From Rhodanobacter sp. (GTDB lineage Bacteria; Pseudomonadota; Gammaproteobacteria; Xanthomonadales; Rhodanobacteraceae): a DNA stretch of 34,040 nt. Positions within the stretch are counted from its first letter, which is position 1, and each line of letters begins with the position of its first letter. Position numbers and translations under genes: made by a program. A model generated the notes under the pieces. The model did not search any database and was not told the origin of the DNA. It saw only the letters and a program-made list of their open reading frames with translations. This document shows, piece by piece, positions 28,346 through 34,040 of the stretch. Location of the stretch: contig SCRF01000078.1 of NCBI GenBank assembly GCA_004322005.1, positions 1 to 34,040 of the forward strand, written 5' to 3'.

Positions 28346-28424
28346 GTAGGAGCGCACCCTGTGCGCGAATGCTCTTGCCCGCGCCCCCCATGCAAAAGGC
28401 ATCGCGCACAGGGTGCGCTCCTGC
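28346..28424. repeat. REPIN between the two MFS genes
   Basis: GTAGGAGCGCACCCTGTGCG at 28346 and inverted GCACAGGGTGCGCTCCTGC, whose head has decayed from CTAC to CTGC. It is bounded by CTCGAATAgcCCGG (28319-28332) and its inverted copy CCGGatTATTCGAG (28430-28443), giving an outer stem. With 118 non-coding bases on its left it fills the 239-base gap. Confidence 0.8.
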
Positions 28425-28467
28425 GCAAACCCGGATTATTCGAGATGCCCCCAAAGACGATCCACCC

Positions 28468-29685
28468 ATGACCGCGGCCCATCCTGCTCGTGCGCGGAAC
28501 GCATCGCCGGGCAGCCGCCTGGCGATGCGTTTCGTGCTGCTGGTCGGCGTGCTGAGCTTTTTCGCCGATCTCGCCCACGAGGGCGCGCGCAGCATCCTGG
28601 GGCCGTTCCTGGCCTCAATGCAGGCCAGCGCGTTCGTGGTCGGCGTGGTCACCGGTTTCGGTGAGCTGGCCGGCTACGGGCTGCGCTATTTTTCCGGCCG
28701 CTTTGCCGACGCCACCGGCCGCTTCTGGCCCACCGCGATCACCGGCTACGTGGTGCAGATGAGCGCGGTGCCGATGCTGGCGTTGACCCACAGCTGGCAG
28801 AGCGCGGCGGTGTTCATCATCCTGGAGCGCGTGGGCCGCGCGATCCGCAACCCGCCGCGCGACGTGATGTTGTCGCACGCGGCCAGACACATCGGCGGCT
28901 ACGGCTGGACCTTCGGCATCCACGAGGCCTGCGACCAGTTCGGCGCCATGTTCGGACCGCTGGCGATGGCCGCCGTGCTCGCCCATCACGGCAGCTATCA
29001 CCTGGCGTTCGCCGTGTTGCTGGTCCCGGCATCGATCAATCTGGCTTTCGTGCTCACCGCCCGCCTGCTCTATCCGAAACCGCAGGATATGGAGCAGGGT
29101 TTGCAGGAGGTCAAATCCGCTGCCCGCTTCTCCCGGACGTTCTGGATCTATCTTGCCGGCGCGTCCCTGGTGGCGCTGGGTTTTGCGGACTATCCGCTGA
29201 TCGCGTATCACTTCGCCCGCAGCGGCAGCGTATCCACTGATTGGATCCCCATTTTCTACGCCGTGGCGATGGCCGTCAGCGGAAGTTCGTCGTTGTTGTT
29301 CGGACGGCTGTTCGACCGTTACGGTTTCCGGGTGCTGATCGTCCTGACGCTCATCGCTTCGCTGTTTGCACCGCTGGTCTTTCTCGGTGGCTTCGGCGTG
29401 GCGCTGATCGGCGCGGCGATCTGGGGCATGGGCATGGGCGTGCATGAGTCGATCATCCCCGCTGCGGTCACGCCAATGGTGCAACTGCAGCATCGGGCCT
29501 CGGCGTTCGGGTTGTTTACGGCGGGCTACGGCATCTTCTGGTTCATCGGCAGCGCGGCGATCGGCTTCCTCTACGACCGCTCGCTGCCGTGGACCATCGC
29601 CTTCTGCGTAACGACACAGCTGCTGGCGATCCCGTTCTTCGTCCGGGTGGCGCGCCGGCAGAAACGAGTCGGCAATTCACGATAG
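28468..29685 (+). CDS. MFS transporter 2
   Basis: A 405-residue, about 12-helix membrane protein of the same subfamily as its neighbour. ADLAHEGARSILGPFLASMQ parallels GDFCYETTTVLLPGFLAVLG, and RVGRAIRNPPRDVMLSHAA parallels the GKGLRGPLRD motif. The two are diverged paralogues in tandem. ATG 28468 has no convincing Shine-Dalgarno, and a REPIN lies in the gap, so it may depend on a separate, weak initiation signal. The two could work as a pair or on different substrates. Export of fluoride has no support from the sequence beyond the neighbourhood. Confidence 0.87.
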   Translation: MTAAHPARARNASPGSRLAMRFVLLVGVLSFFADLAHEGARSILGPFLASMQASAFVVGVVTGFGELAGYGLRYFSGRFADATGRFWPTAITGYVVQMSAVPMLALTHSWQSAAVFIILERVGRAIRNPPRDVMLSHAARHIGGYGWTFGIHEACDQFGAMFGPLAMAAVLAHHGSYHLAFAVLLVPASINLAFVLTARLLYPKPQDMEQGLQEVKSAARFSRTFWIYLAGASLVALGFADYPLIAYHFARSGSVSTDWIPIFYAVAMAVSGSSSLLFGRLFDRYGFRVLIVLTLIASLFAPLVFLGGFGVALIGAAIWGMGMGVHESIIPAAVTPMVQLQHRASAFGLFTAGYGIFWFIGSAAIGFLYDRSLPWTIAFCVTTQLLAIPFFVRVARRQKRVGNSR

Positions 29686-29779
29686 CGATTCACGATATCA
29701 TGATGACCCTGCGCGTTGAGGATGGCGCCGACCCGATGACGAACGACCTGCATCCCGCATTCCTCTTCAGGAGCGCACC

Positions 29780-30535
29780 ATGCTCAAGCTGATCACCCAC
29801 GACACCATCCATGAGATCCAGCTGGCCCGCCCGCCGGTCAACGCGCTGAACCTGGAACTGGTGCGTGCCTTGCGCGCGGCGATCGACGACAGCGTGCGCG
29901 GCGGTGCGCGCGGCATCGTGCTGTCCGGTGCGCAAGGCCTGTTCTCGGCCGGGGTGGATGTGCCGTTGCTGATCGAATGCGATCGCGCCGGGGTACGCGA
30001 ATACTGGCGCGAGTTTTTCGCGCTGTGCGCCACCCTGGCCTGCGCGCCGGTTCCGCTGGTGGCCGCGATCACCGGCCACAGCCCGGCCGGCGGCGCGGTG
30101 CTGGCGCTGTTCTGCGATTACCGGGTGATGGCGGACGGCCCGTTCCGGATCGGCTTGAACGAAGTGCAGGTCGGGCTGATCGTACCCGACGCGATCCAGC
30201 TGGCGCTGCGCCGGGTGGTCGGCACTTATCGCGCCGAACGGCTGCTGGTCTCCGGCGCCATGATCGAATCCGCCCAGGCGCTGGCCTGCGGTTTCGTCGA
30301 TGAACTCACCGGCATCGACCAGGTCGGCACGCGCGCCGTGCATTGGCTCGGCGAACTGCTGGCGCTGCCCTCGCATGCGATGCTGACAACCCGTGCCCTG
30401 GCCCGCGCCGACCTCGTCAAAGCCTTCGCCAATCCGGATGCGTTGCCGCTGGACGAGTTCGTCGACGCGTTTTTCCACCCGCAAACCCAGGCGGTGCTGC
30501 GGCAGCTGGTGGCGCAGCTGAAAAGCAAGAAGTGA
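29780..30535 (+). CDS. enoyl-CoA hydratase/isomerase, delta3-delta2-enoyl-CoA isomerase-like
   Basis: A 251-residue crotonase-fold protein. ITGHSPAGGAVLALFCDYRV (98-117) provides the oxyanion hole and matches the ECI1/DCI form (PAGG then CDYR) better than the hydratase GGGxE. E128 in RIGLNEVQVGLIVP is the position of the single catalytic glutamate of these isomerases. One glutamate rather than two argues for double-bond isomerisation in unsaturated fatty-acid oxidation. AGGAG lies 6 bases before ATG 29780, 94 bases after the MFS gene. Membership of the fluoride-related unit is doubtful; it may simply be the border gene. Confidence 0.85.
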   Translation: MLKLITHDTIHEIQLARPPVNALNLELVRALRAAIDDSVRGGARGIVLSGAQGLFSAGVDVPLLIECDRAGVREYWREFFALCATLACAPVPLVAAITGHSPAGGAVLALFCDYRVMADGPFRIGLNEVQVGLIVPDAIQLALRRVVGTYRAERLLVSGAMIESAQALACGFVDELTGIDQVGTRAVHWLGELLALPSHAMLTTRALARADLVKAFANPDALPLDEFVDAFFHPQTQAVLRQLVAQLKSKK

Positions 30536-30539
30536 GGTT

Positions 30540-30614
30540 GTAGGAGCGCACCCTGTGCGCGATGCTTTTGCTCACACCCGGATAAAAAGCATCGCGCACA
30601 GGGTGCGCTCCTAC
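30540..30614. repeat. REPIN between convergent isomerase and sulfurtransferase genes
   Basis: GTAGGAGCGCACCCTGTGCG at 30540 and its inverted partner ending GCGCTCCTAC at 30614, with near-perfect long stems. It lies 4 bases after the isomerase stop and 10 before the sulfurtransferase stop, a position suiting a shared transcript-end structure. Confidence 0.88.
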
Positions 30615-30624
30615 GCGAAACGGG

Positions 30625-31476
30625 TCAGCCCTTCGCCACCGGACGTGTCGGGTCGCTGATCCAGCCGCTCCATGACGGCGCGTAAAGCCGCGAGCCGTGC
30701 AGCCCGGCATGCTCCATCGCCAGCAGATTGTGGCAGGCGGTCACGCCGGAGCCGCACATGTGCACCACGCTGGACGGCGCGGCCGAGCCCAGCAGCGCAA
30801 CGAACTCGTCGCGCAACCGGGCTGCCGGCTTGAAGCGGCCATCACCGCCGAGATTGTCGCTGAACGGACGATTCAGCGCGCCGGGCACGTGGCCGCCGAC
30901 CGGGTCGATCGGCTCGATCTCGCCGCGATAGCGCGGCGCGGCGCGGGCGTCGAGCAATAGTTGATCCGCACGCTCGCGCACTGCGGCAGGATCGATGAGT
31001 ACCTGCGCCGGCGCGTAACGCAACGCCAGCTCACTCGGCTTGCGTGCCGCCGGCTGACCGGCCTCGACCGGCAAGCCCGCAGCCAGCCAGGCGGCGTAGC
31101 CGCCATCCAGCACGGCAACCCCCTGCACGCCGGCCAGGCGCAGCATCCACCACAACCGCGCCGCGGCCAGCGCACCGCCGGCTGCGTCATAACTCACCAC
31201 CTGCATGCCCGCGCGCCAACCCCAGCGCGACAGCAGCGCATTGAACGCCGATTCCAGCGGCAACGGGTGGCGGCCAAGGCCCTCGGCCTGCCGCGACAGA
31301 TCGGACAGGTCGCGGTCGAGGCTGGCGTAGACCGCGCCCGGAATATGACTGTCCAGATAATCGCGCCGGCCCTGCTCCGGATCGGCCAGATCGAAACGGC
31401 AATCGACGATGAGCACCTCATCCGGCGTCAGGGCGGCGAGAGTGGACGGATCGATCAGGGTGGTCTTCAGGCCCAT
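30625..31476 (-). CDS. 3-mercaptopyruvate/thiosulfate sulfurtransferase
   Basis: A 283-residue protein with two rhodanese domains. The inactive N-terminal domain includes IVDCRFDLADPEQGRRDYLDSHIPGA. The active C-terminal one has the loop CGSGVTA at C241, the form found in 3-mercaptopyruvate sulfurtransferases (rhodaneses usually have CRxGV/xT). It transfers sulfur from mercaptopyruvate to acceptors such as cyanide or thiols in the cytoplasm and is a likely SseA orthologue. ATG 31476 has only a weak Shine-Dalgarno. It is on the minus strand 85 bases after the Nudix gene and may be co-transcribed with it. Confidence 0.9.
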   Translation of the reverse strand: MGLKTTLIDPSTLAALTPDEVLIVDCRFDLADPEQGRRDYLDSHIPGAVYASLDRDLSDLSRQAEGLGRHPLPLESAFNALLSRWGWRAGMQVVSYDAAGGALAAARLWWMLRLAGVQGVAVLDGGYAAWLAAGLPVEAGQPAARKPSELALRYAPAQVLIDPAAVRERADQLLLDARAAPRYRGEIEPIDPVGGHVPGALNRPFSDNLGGDGRFKPAARLRDEFVALLGSAAPSSVVHMCGSGVTACHNLLAMEHAGLHGSRLYAPSWSGWISDPTRPVAKG

Positions 31477-31561
31477 GGCGGCAAACGTTTCATGATGAAG
31501 TCCGAGGTTACAACCCGCACCATGCGTTTATCGCCACCGTTCGTCCTGTTTGCGGGCCCGA

Positions 31562-32362
31562 TCAAAGGTGGCCCATCCGCTGCAGCAGATTGCACAGCAT
31601 CGCGGCCGTGGCGCCCCAGATGCGATGGCGGCCGTGGACGAATTCCACCATCGGCCGCCGCTCGCCGCGGAACTCCATCGTGTAGCGGCGCAGATTCGCC
31701 CGGTCCAGGAAGAATGCCAGCGGCACCTCGAACACTTCGGCGACCTCGTCGGGTGCCGGACGCAACGGCGCCTCGGCGGCAATGCGCGCCACCACCGGGG
31801 TGATGCGGTAGCCGCTGATCGTCTCGAAGCAATCCAGATAGCCCAGCGGCGTCACCAGCGCACGATCGAGGCCGATCTCCTCTTCGCTTTCGCGCAGTGC
31901 CGTGGCTACCGCATCGGCATCGCCGGGATCGCTGCGCCCGCCCGGAAACGCCACCTGACCCGCATGCGCCTGCAGGTGATCGGTGCGCAAGGTGAGCACC
32001 AGATGCGGCTGCACACCTTCGCGCAAACCGACCAGCACGGCTGCCGGCTGACGCTCGGGATAACCGAGCAGAGCGGTCATGTCGGCGTGATTCCAGGCAG
32101 GGCCCGTCGGTGGTGCCGACAGCGGCAGCAGGGCATTCTGCAGCGTGTTCATCACGGCCGCGATGCCCTGCGCCTGCCGGTGCCTGGCTGGCAGGATTTC
32201 GTGCATGATGTGCTGCCGCTCGCTATCGCTCATCACCAGCCAGCGACCGATCTCCACGTCCGTGCGCCGGCAGCCGATGCAATAACCGTGATCATCCAGC
32301 CGGCAGATGCCGATGCAGGGGGTCAGCGGAAGCGTTGCGGCGAGGGCGGCATCATCTGGCAT
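31562..32362 (-). CDS. DUF1289-Nudix fusion, probable CoA pyrophosphatase
   Basis: A 266-residue two-domain protein. Residues 14-55 are a DUF1289 domain (TPCIGICRLDDHGYCIGCRR, Cys 16, 20, 28, 31, probably metal-binding). From about residue 70 there is a Nudix hydrolase with GGRSDPGDADAVATALRESEEEIG (split here as GGRSDPGDAD + AVATALRESEEEIG, 141-164), the form seen in NudL/CoA diphosphatases, where the usual early Glu is replaced. NudL proteins cleave CoA and acyl-CoA. ATG 32362 is used; GTG 32380 is also possible. It follows the FKBP gene by 27 bases on the same strand. Confidence 0.85.
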   Translation of the reverse strand: MPDDAALAATLPLTPCIGICRLDDHGYCIGCRRTDVEIGRWLVMSDSERQHIMHEILPARHRQAQGIAAVMNTLQNALLPLSAPPTGPAWNHADMTALLGYPERQPAAVLVGLREGVQPHLVLTLRTDHLQAHAGQVAFPGGRSDPGDADAVATALRESEEEIGLDRALVTPLGYLDCFETISGYRITPVVARIAAEAPLRPAPDEVAEVFEVPLAFFLDRANLRRYTMEFRGERRPMVEFVHGRHRIWGATAAMLCNLLQRMGHL

Positions 32363-32389
32363 ACCGCTGCATATTACCACCGGCCGGTG

Positions 32390-33115
32390 TCAAGGCTTGC
32401 CTGTGCCACCCTTGATGTCGAGCAACTGGATATCGAATACCAGCGCCTCATTCGGACCGATCCGCGGCAACGCGCCGGCCTCCCCGTAGGCCAGCCTGGG
32501 CGGAATCACCACCTTCCAGCGGTCACCCACGTGCATGCGCGGAATCACGTCCTGCCAGCCGGAAAGAACCGAGTTGACGGCAAAGCTGACCGGAGTGCCG
32601 CGTGCCCAGGTGTTGTCGAACTCGGTGCCGTCGACCAGCATGCCGCGATAATTCACCGTGACCGTGCTGGTCACCGTCGGGCTGATCGAGCCGGAGCCTT
32701 TTTCGAGCACCTGGTACTGGATGCCCGAGGGCAGCTGCACCACGCCGGGCTGCTGCCGGTTGTGCGCCATGAAGGCCTCGCTCTTGCGAGCGTTGGCCTT
32801 GGCGATGCGCTTGAATTCAGCCAGCGCATCGGCATGCATCTGCGCATTGAGGCGTTGCAGCTGCTGCTCCATGTCCTGCATCGGCACGGATGGACGCCGC
32901 CTGGCGTAGGCATCCTCGATCGCCCGCTGCAGCGTGGGTATGTCCACTTCCGGCTTGCCGTCGGCGAACTGGCTGCCGATCTGGTAGCCGATCGCATACG
33001 AAAGCTTCGCCTTGTCCAGCTTGCCGGTCGAGGCTGCTGCCGGCGCGCGGCCCTGCGCATGTGCCACCGCACCGAGCAGCAACACGCCAGACAACAACCA
33101 ACGCAGCTTTGTCAT
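32390..33115 (-). CDS. FKBP-type peptidyl-prolyl isomerase, Mip/FkpA-like
   Basis: A 241-residue exported foldase. The N-terminal signal peptide (LRWLLSGVLLLGAVAHAQG) is followed by a helical dimerisation region (about 35-130; KLSYAIGYQIGSQF, then MEQQLQRLNAQM) and a C-terminal FKBP domain (SGIQYQVLEKGSG, VTVNYRGMLVDGTEFDNT, GWQDVIPRMHVGDRWKVVIP, LAYGEAG, LVFDIQLLDI). This is the Mip/FkpA layout, a periplasmic or outer-membrane homodimer that isomerises prolyl bonds. ATG 33115 (MTKLRW) is preferred over ATG 33127 because GGAG lies 6 bases upstream and the signal peptide begins there. Confidence 0.92.
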   Translation of the reverse strand: MTKLRWLLSGVLLLGAVAHAQGRAPAAASTGKLDKAKLSYAIGYQIGSQFADGKPEVDIPTLQRAIEDAYARRRPSVPMQDMEQQLQRLNAQMHADALAEFKRIAKANARKSEAFMAHNRQQPGVVQLPSGIQYQVLEKGSGSISPTVTSTVTVNYRGMLVDGTEFDNTWARGTPVSFAVNSVLSGWQDVIPRMHVGDRWKVVIPPRLAYGEAGALPRIGPNEALVFDIQLLDIKGGTGKP

Positions 33116-33282
33116 GCCTTTCTCCATCGGGCCTTCTCTGATCGCGGCGGCGAATCCGTAGCGGGCATCCTAAGCGGTTCGCGGGATTTCTGCAGCGAAA
33201 TGGTACCCGGGCTTGAGAAACCGGGCCGTGGCAAAGGTTCCCGCTGCTACCATCGCGATTTCACCTCCCCGGGGATCTGTCC

Positions 33283-34040
33283 ATGGCCTATCGCAACCTG
33301 CAAATCGGCAACCGCGGCGCAACACGCACGATCATCGTCGACCGCCCCGACAAGCTCAATGCGCTCGATCGCGACACGATCAACGAGCTGACCCTCGCCT
33401 TTGCGCAAGCCGCACAGGACGATGCCGTGCGCGTCGTGGTGTTGACCGGCGCCGGCGAAAAGGCGTTCGTCGCCGGCGCCGATATCGCCGAAATGCATGG
33501 CTACACGCCGGTGCAGGCACAGGCTTTCTCGCGCGCCGGCCAGCGCTTGATGAGCGCGATCGAACGGCTCGGCAAACCGGTCATTGCACGGATCCAGGGC
33601 TTCGCGCTGGGCGGCGGCATGGAACTGGCCATGGCCTGCCATCTGCGCGTGGCCAGCACGAAGGCGAAGTTCGGCCAGCCGGAAATCAACCTCGGCCTGA
33701 TCCCCGGCTTCGGCGGCACCCAGCGCCTGCAGCGGCTGGCTGGCCGCGGGGCAGCACTGGAGCTGTGCCTGACCGGGTCCGCGATCGGCGCCCAGCGTGC
33801 CTTTGAACTGGGCCTCGTCACCCGCCTCGTGCCGCCGGAGACACTCGACGAGGTGGTCGATGCGCTGGCCGATCAACTTGCCGCCGCCGCACCGTTGGCG
33901 GCCGCCGGCATCCTCGATGCCGTGCTCAGTGGCGGCGAAACGGCGATCGATCAGGGACTGGAATTCGAAACGCAGGCCTTCGCGCTGGCGTTTTCCACCG
34001 AGGACATGCGCGAAGGCACCACCGCGTTCCTGATCGATCG
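33283..34040 (+). CDS. enoyl-CoA hydratase (crotonase), 3' end outside window
   Basis: Hydrates trans-2-enoyl-CoA in fatty-acid beta-oxidation. The 252 visible codons have the oxyanion-hole motif AGADIAEM (64-71) and both catalytic glutamates of crotonase: E114 in ALGGGMELAMAC and E134 in FGQPEINLGLIPGFGGTQRL. The C-terminal EDMREGTTAFLID shows that only a few residues are missing beyond the window edge. It differs from the one-glutamate isomerase at 29780. It is divergent from the FKBP gene with 167 bases between them and no recognised regulator. Confidence 0.92.
   Translation, partial: MAYRNLQIGNRGATRTIIVDRPDKLNALDRDTINELTLAFAQAAQDDAVRVVVLTGAGEKAFVAGADIAEMHGYTPVQAQAFSRAGQRLMSAIERLGKPVIARIQGFALGGGMELAMACHLRVASTKAKFGQPEINLGLIPGFGGTQRLQRLAGRGAALELCLTGSAIGAQRAFELGLVTRLVPPETLDEVVDALADQLAAAAPLAAAGILDAVLSGGETAIDQGLEFETQAFALAFSTEDMREGTTAFLID

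Noticed and set aside
28238-28471. 77-codon plus-strand frame between the two MFS genes.
   Set aside because: Runs through the REPIN and has no domain; basic composition is typical of non-coding GC-rich sequence.

Overview
The window is GC-rich bacterial chromosome with dense, short-spaced genes. L21/L27, UvrA, a two-domain sulfurtransferase, a Mip-like FKBP and many GTAG-headed REP hairpins all suggest a gammaproteobacterium of the Xanthomonadales, probably Rhodanobacteraceae. The genus is inference; no rRNA is present and no tRNA was seen.

Layout. 1-4.8 kb is housekeeping: rplU-rpmA (minus strand), then uvrA with an overlapping hotdog thioesterase gene (plus strand). 4.8-30.5 kb is the interesting part: seven separate RNA leaders fit the fluoride riboswitch (crcB motif). 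Six form three head-to-head pairs, at 5.83-6.05, 16.97-17.20 and 26.12-26.40 kb; the seventh stands alone at 14.15-14.21 kb. They precede (1) a frameshifted zinc-ribbon/HEAT-repeat gene, (2) a DUF190 gene, (3) a six-gene membrane complex related to hydrogenase-4/formate hydrogenlyase/complex I but without the NiFe-ligand cysteines, (4) an alpha/alpha-toroid protein of prenyltransferase/cyclase type, (5) histidine phosphatase - SWIM/SNF2 helicase - enolase, (6) a pair of MutS-type ATPases and (7) a second DUF190 gene followed by two MFS transporters and an enoyl-CoA isomerase. 30.6-34 kb returns to ordinary genes: sulfurtransferase, DUF1289-Nudix fusion, FKBP isomerase and an enoyl-CoA hydratase cut by the window end.

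How it fits together. Enolase is a classical fluoride target, and enolase, MutS-like and formate-hydrogenlyase-like genes are, as I recall, among those previously seen with this riboswitch. The region therefore reads as a fluoride-response island combining a back-up glycolytic enzyme, DNA-transaction ATPases, a proton-pumping module and uncharacterised proteins. No Fluc/CrcB or CLC-F exporter is seen in the window. Four leaders (HEAT, Hyf-like, toroid, phosphatase) share an unusual layout: aptamer, then a short ORF of 24-46 codons with a strong Shine-Dalgarno, whose stop overlaps or nearly abuts the start of the main gene, which has little or no Shine-Dalgarno of its own. In three of them the aptamer tail can pair either with the aptamer pseudoknot strand GGAGT or with that Shine-Dalgarno.

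Repeats. Two 143-bp MITE-like elements, each flanked by 11-14 bp direct repeats, lie upstream of uvrA and between the helicase and enolase genes; their 40-bp cores are inverted relative to their arms. REP/REPIN hairpins occur at six places, supply the stop codon of two genes, and one sits inside a riboswitch leader. Remnants of an AraC regulator and an M61 peptidase show past gene loss.
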